In this document: piece after piece, positions 53,071 through 63,594 of the stretch
Layout of the letters: every line of letters starts with the position of its first letter
Numbering within the stretch: position 1 is the first letter of the stretch
Source: Symbiodinium natans
Taxonomy: Eukaryota; Sar; Dinophyceae; Suessiales; Symbiodiniaceae
Length of the DNA stretch: 64,000 bases
Reading direction: 5' to 3'
NCBI GenBank assembly: GCA_905221605.1
Contig: CAJNDS010002137.1
Coordinates: 144,231 to 208,230 of the forward strand
The notes under the pieces: model-generated
Seen by the model: the letters and a program-made list of their open reading frames with translations, nothing else
What the model was told of the DNA's origin: nothing
Database searches by the model: none
Made by a program: the position numbers and the translations under genes

Positions 53071-53574
53071 CCTGGTAGACTTCGGCGACCAATTGGTTTA
53101 TTTCCCCTAAACCCTAAACCCTGTCTCTCTCTCTCAGGCGCTCAGTACGTACACTAAATCCCTGATTGCCCTCACAAGGAAGCATCTGTCGATTTCTTGG
53201 GAGGGTTCGTGTAAGCAATGAGGCGTCTGTCTATCAGGGTGTTTGCGAAAGTACGGGACCCCTATCATCGACCTCCAAATAGTAGGATTCCCTTATAATC
53301 AAGACCCCAAGAAGGCACCCCTAATAGGGGAAACCCCCAAACCCCAAACCGCAAACCCTAAACCCTAGTTTCGGAAACCCCCATTTCTTGGGGGGGGCTT
53401 TTTAAGCAATTAGTAGGAAGGACTTAGGGTGAAGACAGGGGGGTAGGCACCTAGGAAAACCTTAGGGAAGCTTAGGGAGTATTAGGGAACCTGGGTAACT
53501 AAACCCTAAACCCTAAACCCTAAACCCTAAACCCTAAACCCTGAATCCCAAACCCTAAACCCTAAACCCGAAAC

Positions 53575-53650
53575 CTTAAGAACACCCCGAGGCAGCCTGA
53601 TGGGCATCACGGCTGGGACCGGCCGGCCGAGCCCCCAAGAAGCTGGCGCT
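53575..53650 (-). CDS. Candidate exon
   Basis: APASWGLGRPVPAVMPIRLP then RGVLK, acceptor CTCCCTTCCAG, donor AAG/GTTTCGGG. A plus frame (PDGHHGWDRPAEPPRSWRS) is also framed by AG and GTTTAG. Confidence 0.4.
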
Positions 53651-53666
53651 CTGGAAGGGAGCCGCG

Positions 53667-54030
53667 GGTTTAGGGCTTATAGGGTTTAGGGTTTAGGGTT
53701 TCGGACTTCGGACTTCGGGTTTCGGGTTTAGGGTTCAGGGTTCAGGGTTTAGGGCTAGGGTTTAGGGTTTATAGGGTTTAGGGCTAGGCTAGGGTTTGGG
53801 TCTAGGGTTGGTTTAGGGTTTAGGGTTTAGGGTTTAGGGTTTAGGGTTTAGGGTTTAGGGTTTAGGGTTTAGGGTTTAGGGTTTAGGGTTTAGGGTTTAG
53901 AGTTTAGAGTTTAGGGCTAGGGTTTAGGGTTTAGGGTTCAGGGTTTAGGGTTTAGGGCTAGGGTTTAGGGTTTATAGGGTTTAGGGCCAGGGTTTCGGGT
54001 TTAGGGGTTGAGGGGTTTAGGGTTCAGGCT
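53667..54030 (-). repeat. Longest G-strand tract, with GGGCTA inserts
   Basis: About 360 bp of TTTAGGG with interspersed GGGCTAGGG and GGGTTTATAGGG variants. Confidence 0.95.
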
Positions 54031-54840
54031 CCTTGCCCGTTTTTCGGTCTCTCCGTCTTCTCCATCTGTCCATCTCCTGCTCCCTGCCCCAACCCCCCAG
54101 CTCTCACCGGCCCTCCCCCACTATGTAGGGGTTTAGGGTTTAGGTTTTAGGGCTTAGGGTTAAGGGTTTAGGGTTTATGTTGTATTCTTGGGTTGACCCC
54201 TTTTTCAAGGAGTTACCTAAGGTGGTACAAGGGCCCTATTCGGAGTATAGTAATTAAGGGAAGCCTTTAGGGGCAAAAACGTTAGGGCCACGAGTCTTCA
54301 TCCCTTGACACTAAACCCTAATAAGCCTCCAAAGGTGAACCTTCGGTTTTATGTAGGGATCCTAGTGCCCGAAAAGGTTGAGGGTTTAGGCAACAAGGTT
54401 TCAAGCTTCTCAACTCTACTACTAAGGCTGGTTGAAAACTCAACCCTAAGCCCGAAGCCCGCCCTACACCCAAACAATCGACCCTAAACCCCAAACCCTA
54501 GTGCCCGAACTCACACCTCTCTGACTCACCCTTCACCCTAAACCCTAAACCCTAAACCCTCTCTCTGTCTCTTGCGCGCTGTCGTTCTCAAGATCCCTAA
54601 GCCGGTTTAGGGTTCGGGGGATGCTCTAGCTCTACCAGAGGAGGGCCCTAGGCCACCCTGAACCCTAGGGTTTGGGGTGCCTAAACCACCAAAGCTCAAG
54701 CGCAGTGACATACTGGTGGCGGAACCGAGATCCCTCAAGCGCCCGGCGTTATTCCCCACTGCTTCTTTATGAGCAGCCTAGACCGGTTTTGGGGTTTAGG
54801 GTTTAGGGTTTAGGGTTTAGGGCGAGTTCTATCACCACAG
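54031..54840. other. Mixed sequence with scattered tracts, no exon preferred
   Basis: Includes pyrimidine-rich stretches (54040-54120) and short tracts; nothing with paired splice sites. Confidence 0.35.
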
Positions 54841-55253
54841 TGTACGAAGCATTCAGAGAACCAGGCGCCTGCAATTGGGGTGCAGGTGCTTGCATCTCCG
54901 AGAGCTGGCTCTCGATCTGCTGCCACCGGGCCAGATGGCCAGCCTCGGACCTCGAAGCGTTTGAGGGGAGGGGAGGGCGGGGGGGGGGGGGGGTGGGGGC
55001 GGTATCTGGGGTCGAGCTTAGGAGTTTTATAGGTTTTTTAGGGAAGAGGGGGTGGGAGTATAAGAGTTCGGGGCGTTTGTTGGAATTCTGGGATTGTAGG
55101 AATCTTCTGGAGTTTGGGGAAGGGGGGCTTGGGTTTACAGGAGGTTGGAGTTCCCCTAAACCCTAACCCTAAACCCTAAACCCTAAACCCTAAACCCTAA
55201 ACCCCACACCCAAACCCTAAACCCTAAACCCTAAACCCGAAACCCTAAACCCC

Positions 55254-55790
55254 CACAACAAATGGTCCCATGGCCATCCTTGCAGCTCAAGTCACGCGCC
55301 CACGGCGTCTGGGATCTCGCTTGCCTGCGCACTCCCGGCTTACCACACCCGTGGTGCAAGGGAGTCAAAGTTGGACCTTCCTAAGAGGTGCATTGAATAT
55401 ACTCCTAACATGACCCTTCTATCCCTTTAGGGGATCTTGAAACAGGGTCCCCAAACCCCAGGGAACAACCTTAGGGGTCCAAGGTATTGAGATCCTAAGC
55501 CTCACATAGCTTTTCAGCTCTCGACCCGAGACTGTAAGCCTTGTCGCCCTATAGCTAGAGGCCATCCCGGGCCCGTGCATGCCATCTCAAGAACCCCCCT
55601 GCCAAACTTGGACCAACAGTTAGGAGGTGTTATCTCTCTTCGTGAATGTGAACACCTGGAACACATGATTTGCCGGCCCTTCCTGAACCCGACAACTATA
55701 GTCTCCGGACAAAACCTTTTGAGGCAGAGACCTGGGCAACCCAAATCCCTCGAAAACAAACCTCCTGAAGTTTAACGAACCTAATGTGAA
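55254..55790. other. No supported gene
   Basis: Short overlapping frames on both strands (around 55514-55775); composition is average and no repeat arms were seen. Confidence 0.35.
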
Positions 55791-55976
55791 GCCCCAACCC
55801 CTAGACCCTAAACCCTTAACCCTAAAACCAAAACCCTACTTCTTTGAAGCCCTATGATGGAAGTGCCGCCAAAGACCCCACAATCGGGTGTGGCCTTCAT
55901 CTTAGGCTCAGCTTCCAAGCGAGGCGGCCTTGTTTGGCAAGCCCCTTGTGGATGTGTTGGGGTTTAACTTTATAGG

Positions 55977-56086
55977 TTGGGATGTTCCCCATTATACTAA
56001 CAGTCCTTAATGGGGTTATTATTTGGGGGTACTAAAACCCCTATTAAGAACTGTAAGGACTGTTAGCATAAGGGTGAACATCCCAA
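55977..56086. mobile_element. MITE family A, intact copy
   Basis: TTGGGATGTTCCCC(A)TTATAC at the left; GTTAGCATAAGGGTGAACATCCCAA at the right is its inverse (only the first 14 bp are strict). Flanks TATAGG and GGTTTA again suggest insertion into an AGG/GTTTA site. Confidence 0.8.
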
Positions 56087-56289
56087 GGTTTAAGTTTACA
56101 GGCTTCATATATCAAAAGGGTATAGGGCTTTTGGCTTACGACCCCAGAATCCCCAAATCTCCTGTTGCTGCCAGGGGGAAAGAAGTCATAAGCCACAATG
56201 TGTGGCGCAGGCCTCCGAGTTGTCGGGTAACGACAACTTCTTAGGAAAGAACATTGTAATAAGGGGCAGTCTTTTTGGGGTTGGTTGGT

Positions 56290-56660
56290 CCGTGAGGGAA
56301 CCTTGGACACAAAAAGGGAAAGGGGCAAGATCTTAGCTGAGCTGTCATTCGACCGGCCGCGGTTTGTGCTTTTCCGAAAAGCCCGAATCTCTGTCCGGAC
56401 AGCAGCTTCTTGGGATCGCCCTTTCGAGGAGCCCAGCGTTGCCACGATGCTCATGAACCGGGAGCTCGTTGTCATCTGCTGCCTCTGCCTCTGTCATTGC
56501 CTCTGTCGGTGGCAGAAGCCCCGTGGTGAGGATCTGCACACGAGGCTGCCTGTGCAAAGTTTTCGGCAGCCACAGCAAGGGGATCAGGTTGGTTGCTCCA
56601 TCTCCGGCGAGCTCCGCCATTGGCAGAAGGGCAACAGCCAAGCCCAAGCCTTAGGGCGTT
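56290..56660. CDS. GC-rich coding-like region open on both strands
   Basis: Minus frame: AELAGDGATNLIPLLWLPKT ... TEAMTEAEAADDNELPVHEH ..., stop TGA at 56345. Plus frame: FDRPRFVLFRKARISVRTAA ... CCLCLCHCLCRW ... with a GTGAGG donor. At least one is probably an exon; I favour minus because of its acidic, helical composition. Confidence 0.4.
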
Positions 56661-56993
56661 GGGGCTTTATAGGGTTTAGGGTTTGGGGTTTAGGGTTTAG
56701 GGTTTAGGGTTTGGGAAGTAGGTTTGTTCATAGCCTAAGCTTCATTATTCAGGCCCGAACCTGTTTTGTCCTAAGTTCCCTGAGCGTATACACCATGCGA
56801 TTGTAATCCTATTGAGGAGATGGAGCCTTCTAGGTTCATAGAGTCCCAAAGTAAGCGGCGTGATCTGGACCAGCTTACCCTAAACCCGAACCCCATAAAC
56901 CCGACCATCAACTCTATAAACCCTATCAACCCTCTAAACCCCATAAACCCTCTGAACCCTCTAAACCCTCTAAACCCTCTAAACCCTCTAAAC

Positions 56994-57070
56994 CCTCAGC
57001 GCACTCTCTCTGGGCGCAGGGCACCTCCTCTGACCGCCCTTTGACCTGCACCTGGCCCCCAGCTGGCGGG
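56994..57070 (-). CDS. Strong candidate exon
   Basis: PPAGGQVQVKGRSEEVPCAQ then RECAE, acceptor GAATCCTTGCAG, donor G/GTTTAG of the tract. Confidence 0.55.
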
Positions 57071-57101
57071 CTGCAAGGATTCGTAAGAAAACCTTGATGA
57101 A

Positions 57102-57385
57102 GGTTTAGGGTTTAGGGTTTAAGGTTTAGGGTTTAGGGGGTTTAGCGGGTTTAGGGGGTTTAGGGGGTTTAGGGGGTTTAGGGGGCTTAGGGGGTTTAGG
57201 GGGTTTAGTTGGTTTAGGGGGTTAGCGGGCTCAGGGGGTTTAGGGGCTTTAGGGGCTTTAGGGGGTTTAGGGCGGGTTTAGTTGGTTTAGGGGGTTAGCG
57301 GGCTCAGGGGGTTTAGGGGCTTTAGGGGGTTCAAGGGGTTTAGAGGTTTAGGGGGTTTAGGGGGTTTAGGGGGTTCAGGGCTTTA
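57102..57385 (-). repeat. 9-mer array TTTAGGGGG
   Basis: Tandem GGGGGTTTA with two copies of a larger module (GGTTTAGTTGGTTTAGGGGG then TTAGCGGGCTC), i.e. a higher-order repeat. Confidence 0.9.
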
Positions 57386-57937
57386 AGGTTAAGCCTGAAC
57401 TTCAGGGTTCTTGCAATCCTGCACCCCCGAGCATCACTTCTGCAACAGGCACCCGCTAAACCCAGAACCCGCTCAAACACAAACAACAACAGTCTGGCAA
57501 CTTACTGGTTGGCTTGGGCACGACCCGAACGAATCCCTAGACCCTAGACCCTAAACCCTGAAGCCGGAACCGGTGCTATGATTAAATCCTACACAGAGCA
57601 TGTCAGCCATCTCAAAAAACAACCAGGGCTCTATCACGCCCTAACCCCGAAACACTCAACCCTACTAAACCCCTACCCTGAACCCTGATAAGCCTTCTGA
57701 ATCCCTATAAACCCTAATGTCAAACCCTTAACAGACAACTTATCATGAACCCTGTTTACAAACCCCCAACCCTAAACCCCTAGACCCTAAACCCCCTAAC
57801 ACTCACCTCTATAAAAACCCTTATTCTAAGCCCCTAAATACCGTAAACCCTAAACCCTAAACCCTAAATTCCCTAAATACCCTAAACCCTAAATCTTAAA
57901 CCCTAGACCCTAAACCCCAGACCCTAAACCTCCCAAA

Positions 57938-57994
57938 ACCCACGCAGTGCTGCAGCTTTGTTGCCGCCCGGCCTCCGCCCCGGCCGCGGCCGGC
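57938..57994 (-). CDS. Candidate exon
   Basis: PAAAGAEAGRQQSCSTA after AAACCCCAG. The plus strand is open as well. Confidence 0.35.
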
Positions 57995-58486
57995 CTGGGG
58001 TTTAGGGTTTGGGGTGTAGGGTTTGGGGCTTATATAGGGTTTAGGGTTTAGGGCTTGGGTTTAGGGACATGGCTTAGGGTGGCCCTCAAGACCGTCAGAT
58101 CCTCTTAGACGCAACCAAGCACAATCAACTCTCCAAGATGGATGCTCACAAGTTTGGCCCAAAACCCTGATTCACCCGAAATTTCAGTCTATCAAGGGAA
58201 GATGGAGAAGGGTTCCTGGGTTCAATTCTCATGGTAGCTGTTAGTTCGGATTCGAAACGAGCTCAGCTCTGTTTTGAACGACATTCATTGGCAAAGCTCC
58301 ATGGGCAACCTAATGGTTTAGCTTGTAAGGCTTGCCAGTTTGTGGCCATAAACGCATATCCAGTATATGAAGGAGTCTGTGCATAACAGTTGGGTGCACA
58401 AACGAATCTCCGAATGAACGGATCGGGCTTGCGAGTTTAATGGGTCGCCGCATGACTTTCCTAATTCGTGTTGCTCCTGCTCCTAT

Positions 58487-58696
58487 TTGTGTGCTTGTTT
58501 CGCTCTATTTCGGTCAGAGAGGAAACATGTCAAGATAAAGCCAAGAAAGCAAAGCGTAAAGAAAGCCACAGCCTACACCGTAGCCCGGAAACCAACACCA
58601 ACCCTAGACCCTAAGCCTTCTTCACCTGAACGTCTCCAATCAGAAGAAAGCAAACAGGAACATAGGCCTACTCCGAATTTGCAGACCCACCAATAA
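58487..58696 (+). CDS. Unassigned Lys-rich frame
   Basis: Ends KPSSPERLQSEESKQEHRPT then PNLQTHQ, stop. Basic, low complexity; a second plus frame is also open. May be a terminal exon. Confidence 0.25.
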   Translation: MCACFALFRSERKHVKIKPRKQSVKKATAYTVARKPTPTLDPKPSSPERLQSEESKQEHRPTPNLQTHQ

Positions 58697-59297
58697 GTAA
58701 CATCTATAGGTGGATAGCAGGATGAAGAAAATCTATGTAAAAGGATGGGACTTGCAGGAAACTGTTCCTTACGTCTGGTGGGCATGCTATAAGGAGAAGT
58801 CTAGTGGTCTCAGGTCTATTGGTATCTCGAAGCTGCTTCGAAAGAAAGACAGGTGCTAAGAGTAGGGGGGGGGGGGGGATAGGCATGTACCCATGCATAC
58901 ACTTATACGGTACATATAGATAAATAAATAAATGCATACACGCGCCCCGTTCTGCACGGAGTCCCTGTAACATATGCCTCATACTACGATAGTCCCGATT
59001 GAGGTACTACCCGCAACCCTTCGAGGATTAATGTCACGGCCTTTAGCTGCTTGCACTGCCTGGTTGAGGGTTTAGGGGTTTTAGGGTTTCAGTGTTTGTA
59101 GAATACCAGAAAATATCATAAATCATCCCACAATATCACATAATATTCGGGTTTAGGGGCCCTAGGGTATAGTCGCTCACGGGTTCTTTTGTTCACTTCG
59201 GAAGTCGGCGCCTCGACTCATCAGTGCTTGCGCGCAGGCTCTGCTGCCTTGGCTTCGGAACAAAGCGAGGGAAGGACTTCTCTTCCCACTGCATGCT

Positions 59298-59403
59298 TAA
59301 GAACCCTGAGAAGGTAAAAAATGAATAAATAAAAACTAATCTATATTGCCCTTATGAGAAAGAATATGTTTTTCTTCTTTGGGGTTTCTTAAGCAATCAG
59401 TAG
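59298..59403. mobile_element. MITE family B copy
   Basis: CTTAAGAACCCTGAGAAGG at the left, TTGCCCTTATGAGAAAGAAT core, GGGGTTTCTTAAGCAATCAG at the right. Confidence 0.65.
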
Positions 59404-59404
59404 C

Positions 59405-59505
59405 TTAGGGTAGTTACATGGCTCCATAATCTGGGCCCTGAATTGGGTTCCGCCCGTGTATACCCCTTGATTGTATGGCCCTTAAGCATACTTCAGAATC
59501 CGTCT
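59405..59505. mobile_element. MITE family E, diverged copy
   Basis: AGTTACATGGCTCC start shared with 34010; the right arm is not clear. Confidence 0.45.
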
Positions 59506-59753
59506 ACAAGGCCTTTTTGCCCTCTAGCCCCGACCCTAAACCCTAAACCCTAAACCCTAAATCCTAAACCCTAAACCCTAAACATACATTTAAACCCTAA
59601 ACCCTAAACCCTAAACCCTAAACCCTAAACCCTAAACCCTAAACCCTAAACCCTAAACCCTAAACCCTAAACCCTAGCCCTAAACCCTAAACCCTAAACC
59701 CTAGACCCTAAACCTACACCCTAAACCCTGGCCCCGGAACCCTAGATCATGAC

Positions 59754-59853
59754 CCAAAGCTCCGAGTGTCGGGTGAGGTCAGGCCAGTTCGGCTAAGGAG
59801 CCGAAGCTCTTCGAGCAGCTCGCTCTGCCTCTCCTCGCCAGGATGAGGCTTCA
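59754..59853 (-). CDS. Strong candidate coiled-coil exon
   Basis: KPHPGEERQSELLEELRLLS then RTGLTSPDTRSF; acceptor CATCCTAG supplied by the introner at 59854; donor GTCATG. Confidence 0.6.
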
Positions 59854-59950
59854 CTAGGATGGCCCTTAAAACCCTCTGAAAAATATTCCTGAATATGACC
59901 CTCTTCAACCCAATAAGGGGAAATATGAAATGTCCCAAGGGCCTACCTAG
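59854..59950 (-). mobile_element. Introner family F copy 1 (97 bp)
   Basis: Sense CTAG/GTAGGCCCTTGGGACATT ... AAGGGCCATCCTAG. CTAG at both ends, GT..AG at intron borders, inner CATATTCAGGAATATTTTT palindrome. Confidence 0.75.
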
Positions 59951-60472
59951 TTCAGAAGTTTTAGGGCCTTAGGGTTTTAGGTTTAGGGTTTTAGGGCCTT
60001 AGGGTTTTAGGGGCCTGCGGTCTTAGGGGATGTAGGGGGGCCTTAGGTTTTTTTTTCTGGTGGTTTTAGCATCTTAGGGTTTTGAGGCATCGGGGCTTTT
60101 TGGGGGTTCTAGGGTCTTCGGGTTTTAGGGGTTTTGCGGTTTTTGGGGATTTTTAGCGTTTTAGGGGTTTTGAGGTTTCGGGGGAGGGGCAGCAAGGCTC
60201 CAAAGTCTCTGAGTTCGTCGTGATCAGTCAGCACATCTGGCCCAGTCTCTTGCCATTTCTACTACACACCACTTTGCGGATCAGCGCTCACAACAACACA
60301 AGCAGTAAACAGCCGAGTGAATCAGGGTGTAGGTGTAGGGGCGCCTGAAACCCTAAAGCCTTCTGCTTCCGGGCTGTTGCAGTGGCCTAAACCCTCAGCC
60401 GTAGATGTGTAAGACCTGCAACCCTCAGCTGCCCCCAGTCTCAGCGAAGTAAGGATGTTTGAAGAGTAAGAA

Positions 60473-60567
60473 CTAGCATGGCCCTTAAAACCCTCTGCAA
60501 AAAATATTCCTGAATATGATCCTCTTCAACCCCATAAGGGAACAAAATGTCCCAAAGGCCTACCTAG
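60473..60567 (-). mobile_element. Introner family F copy 2 (95 bp)
   Basis: Sense CTAG/GTAGGCCTTTGGGACATT ... AAGGGCCATGCTAG, same core palindrome. Open frames on both sides (DPPLTSKTS before; SYSSNILTSLRLGAAE after). Confidence 0.7.
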
Positions 60568-60864
60568 AGAAGTTTTTGAGGTCAGGGGAGGATCAGCTGA
60601 TGAACCCTAAACTTAGGACAGCCCCGGCCCCCAAACCCTAAACCCTAAACCCTAAACCCTAAACCCTAAACCCTAAACCCTAAACCCTAAACCCTAAACC
60701 CTAAACCCTAAACCCTAAACCCTAAACCCTAAACCCTAAACCCTAAACCCTAAACCCTAAACCCTAAACCTAACCCTAAACCCTAAACCCTAAACCCTAA
60801 ACCCTAAACCCTACTTACTAGAACCCCATTGAAATTGCGGAGTTACCCAAAGAAAGCGTAACTC

Positions 60865-60905
60865 CGCGCCAGGGCCTGCGTGCGCCGCAGCTCCCTGAGC
60901 TGCTC
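60865..60905 (-). CDS. Candidate coiled-coil exon
   Basis: EQLRELRRTQALAR after AAGTTCCCAG; donor unclear (GC at CTG/GCGCGG or GA). Flanked by C-tracts on both sides in + orientation. Confidence 0.5.
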
Positions 60906-61164
60906 CTGGGAACTTGAAGCTTTCAGGGCCTAAACCCTAAACCCTAAACCCTAAACCCTAAGCCCTGAACCCTAAACCCTAAACCCTAAACCCTAAACCC
61001 TAAACCCTAAACCCTAAACCGGTTTTTGCAACTGTTCCCTACCCACATCACACGCTCCTGCCCAGGCCTCTGATTGCAGGAGGGATTGCGGTTTCGGGTT
61101 TAGGGTTTCGGCCCCCTTTGCATCTGGTCTGCATCGACGCAAGCAGGAAGTGACCCAGCCTTCA

Positions 61165-61300
61165 GCTATACTTAGTTTCTGAGTTCAGAAGCCACAAAAA
61201 AGTGTACACTTTCAGTTCTATAGGGGGTTGTAGTATCCCAAAAAGTGTAAAGTGTACTCATTCAGCTACTAAGTATAGAGTAGTTTTCCACACGTCAACC
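61165..61300. mobile_element. Inverted-repeat element
   Basis: CAGCTATACTTAGTTTCTGA at the left, inverse-like TTCAGCTACTAAGTATAGAG at the right; inner AAGTGTACACTTTC and AAAGTGTAAAGTGTACTCA. Confidence 0.6.
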
Positions 61301-61334
61301 AAAGCGCCAAGACAAGCTTACTAGTGAGAATGAC

Positions 61335-61461
61335 CTGCAGATGCTGAAGTGGTTGACGGGACAGTTTCCTCAAGCGTGCTTCACATGCCATCACAACGTA
61401 GCTGGCACAAGCCAAGCTGCACACAGCCATTGTACAGCATTTTGGCGCACGAAATTCAGAA
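61335..61461 (-). CDS. Candidate exon after introner F
   Basis: Acceptor ACCCTAG from the introner. One frame (APKCCTMAVCSLACASYVVM ... LSRQPLQHLQ) runs to donor CAG/GTCATT; the other (LNFVRQNAVQWLCAAWLVPA) ends at TGA at 61391 and is in phase with the upstream exon. Confidence 0.5.
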
Positions 61462-61558
61462 CTAGGGTGGCCCTTTTAAACATTCCTCTGAACATATTCA
61501 TGAATGTGATCCTCTTAAACCCAATAAGGGAAGGTAAGAAAATGTTCCAAAGGCCTAC
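61462..61558 (-). mobile_element. Introner family F copy 3
   Basis: Sense CCCAG/GTAGGCCTTTGGAACATT ... AAAAGGGCCACCCTAG. The left CTAG is replaced by CCAG. Confidence 0.75.
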
Positions 61559-61631
61559 CTGGGAAACAACGGCGCCACAAAGAGGCCAGGGAAGCGTCAT
61601 CCAAAGAACATCGGCAGACGCCCCAGGAGCC
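61559..61631 (-). CDS. Strong candidate exon before introner F
   Basis: GSWGVCRCSLDDASLASLWR then RCFP, acceptor GTCCGTAG, donor CCAG/GTAGGCC; exit 1 nt. Confidence 0.5.
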
Positions 61632-62012
61632 CTACGGACCTAAACCCTGAACCCTAAGACCATGCCACCCTAAACCCTAAAACCCTGAAACGCAGAAAAA
61701 CCCTTAAAACCTCAAAACCCTAGAAACCTTAACCCTACAAACCCTACAAACCCTGCAAAACCTACAAACCCTACAAACCCTACGAACCCTACAAGCCCAA
61801 AAAAGCCTAAACACCCTAAACCCAAAAAACCCTTAAAACCCGAATATTGCCGTAAAACCCCTAAAAACCCCCAACACCCTCAAATTGCCCTAAAACCCGA
61901 AAATCCCTTAAGAACCTCAAACCCTAAAACCCTAAAAACCCCAAAAGCCCCCCAAAAAAAACCCAAAAAAACGCACAAACTGCCAACCTTAAACCTCCGA
62001 AGCCCCTAAAAC

Positions 62013-62059
62013 CGGCCTCGAGCCTCGCCGACTCTGAGGCGGGCCTCGAAGCGCCAAAA
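62013..62059 (-). CDS. Candidate exon
   Basis: FWRFEARLRVGEARG after GGGGGGAAG, donor GTTTTAGG from the tract. Confidence 0.45.
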
Positions 62060-62069
62060 CTTCCCCCCT

Positions 62070-62465
62070 CTTCGGGGTTTTAGGGGTTTAGGGGTTTGGG
62101 GTTTAAGGTTTATATGGGGGTTTGGGGTTTAATTTAGGCTACATAGGGGTTTTAGGGGGTTTAGGGGTTTAGGGTTTAGGTTTAAGGCTTAAATAAGGGT
62201 TTAGGGTTTAGGGGTTTAGGGGTTTAGGGGCTTCGGGGTTTAGGGGTTTAGGGGTTTAAAGTTTATATAGGGGTTCAGGGTTTAAGGTTTATATAGGGGT
62301 TTAGGGTTTAAGGTTTAGATAGGGGTTTAGCGTTTAAGGCTTATATAGGGGTTTAGGGTTTAAGGTTTATATAGGAGTTCAGGGGTTTTGGGGTTTAGCT
62401 TTGCGGTTTAGGGGTTTTGGGGTTGGGTTTAGTGTTTAGGGGGTTAGGGGCTTAGGGTTTAGCGA
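62070..62465 (-). repeat. GGGGTTTA array with TATATAGGGG modules
   Basis: 8-mers GGGGTTTA plus a higher-order unit AAGGTTTATATAGGGGTTTA repeated about five times. Confidence 0.9.
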
Positions 62466-62598
62466 AAACGCCCCACCCAGAACTTCCCTTTAAAGGTTGA
62501 GGGTTTCAGGGTTTGGGGTTTAAGGGACAAACGGCCGGTCAAACCATTAAAACCCTCTAAATCCTCTAAACCATAAACCCTGAACCTCCAAAAACGCC

Positions 62599-62652
62599 CT
62601 CTCTCGAAGGTTCCGACTTGTCGGCCACCTTCTCAGGTTGCGCCGCCGGAGC
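62599..62652 (-). CDS. Strong candidate exon
   Basis: APAAQPEKVADKSEPSRE, phase 0, acceptor GAGCTGCTAG, donor GG/GC at GAGGGCG. Confidence 0.55.
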
Positions 62653-62689
62653 CTAGCAGCTCACGGCCGGGTTGAAGCTGATCCTACTG

Positions 62690-62905
62690 GTTCCTCTTGT
62701 GGGGAATGAGCCTATTGGTACAGATTACCTCCTACAAAACCATTTAAAGGGTATATGTATGGGAGGCATCCTAGTGGGTTCCTATATCACCCCTTAAAGG
62801 GGTAGATGTGGGTTTGTCGTACTGGTTCTGAGTGGGGAATGATGGACTTAGGTACCTTCTATCACCCTTTGAAAGCGTATGTGTAGGGGTATATACGGCA
62901 CCTAA
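62690..62905. repeat. Two-copy imperfect repeat
   Basis: TACTGGTTC(C/T)..GTGGGGAATGA and CC(A/C)(T/C)TTAAAGGG occur about 120 bp apart; likely a diverged tandem element. Confidence 0.5.
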
Positions 62906-63193
62906 TTGCCTCAAGCTATAGGTCCACTCTCTCACATATCGGTCTTCCTTTCATCTTTCCATTTGTTTTTGTTTGGGGGAGGGGGGGGGGGGTTAGGGTA
63001 TAGACACCCTAAACCCTAAACCCTAAAACCCTAAACCCTAAAAGTCAGCGGTTTGTTTGCTAATCCCATGTGCTCCTCTTGTCATGCTCAGGGTTCAGAA
63101 TGCGGGGGTTTGGCCCGATTCTCCCCAATTGCAGGCTCCTGTTTAGGGTTTAGGGCTTGAAAGTGGTTTAGGGTTTAGGGTTTCTAGCCCTGA

Positions 63194-63272
63194 ATATAGA
63201 GTCCCAAATAGTTTAGGATTTCCTTATAATAAGGGCCCTCAAAAAGGTGGTCCGAATTTCGGAAGCCCCATA
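63194..63272. repeat. Dispersed repeat fragment
   Basis: TCCCAAATAGT..AGGATTTCCTTATAA and GGGCCCTCAAAAAGG are shared with 53268-53330 and 28940. Confidence 0.5.
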
Positions 63273-63594
63273 TGGGTTTAAGGTTTAGGGGCTGCTGGTC
63301 TAGGTCTTGGGGCTCATATCTCCAAAACCTCTACATCTCAGAGGCATCTATCGGTTTGATCGATCACTAAGTGCGGAACCGCAGCAAGAACAGTGGGAGC
63401 CTGCAATGGCGAAGACTTAAGCGTCACAAAACCACGGCACTTCATCTGCAATGGCCTGATGCCGAAGCCCTGAAACCTCCCAAGCCCTAAGCCCAGATCC
63501 CAAACTCACAAATTCTTTGGTTAGGTACCCAAGACCTGAACGCTAGACCTCCCCTAAAACCTAAACCCCAAACCCTAAACCCTGAACCCTAGAC

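Larger units (their letters stand above)
1..61985 (+). repeat. Telomere-like tracts, C-rich strand (CCCTAAA)n
   Basis: Interstitial tracts of the heptamer CCCTAAA, perfect to degenerate. Main tracts: 1-41, 644-670, 2118-2190, 2951-3046, 3681-3751, 5193-5220, 6377-6455, 7937-8018, 9869-9990, 10856-10935, 11690-11768, 15236-15298, 16527-16625, 18226-18268, 18634-18745, 19366-19467, 19584-19633, 19918-19955, 20513-20627, 20665-20752, 21358-21443, 22598-22888, 23526-23650, 25398-25505, 29005-29045, 29354-29470, 30087-30208, 30321-30440, 31050-31097, 31512-31605, 32007-32050, 33555-33735, 35345-35452, 36516-36605, 38196-38288, 39762-39818, 42055-42220, 42976-43040, 43716-43778, 44036-44105, 45008-45062, 45683-45742, 47418-47522, 47988-48087, 49190-49315, 52280-52392, 53500-53575, 55155-55253, 56875-57000, 57660-57930, 59530-59745, 60635-60813, 60930-61020, 61640-61985. 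The tract at 1-41 could be a true end, but unique sequence and inverted tracts follow at once. Confidence 0.97.
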
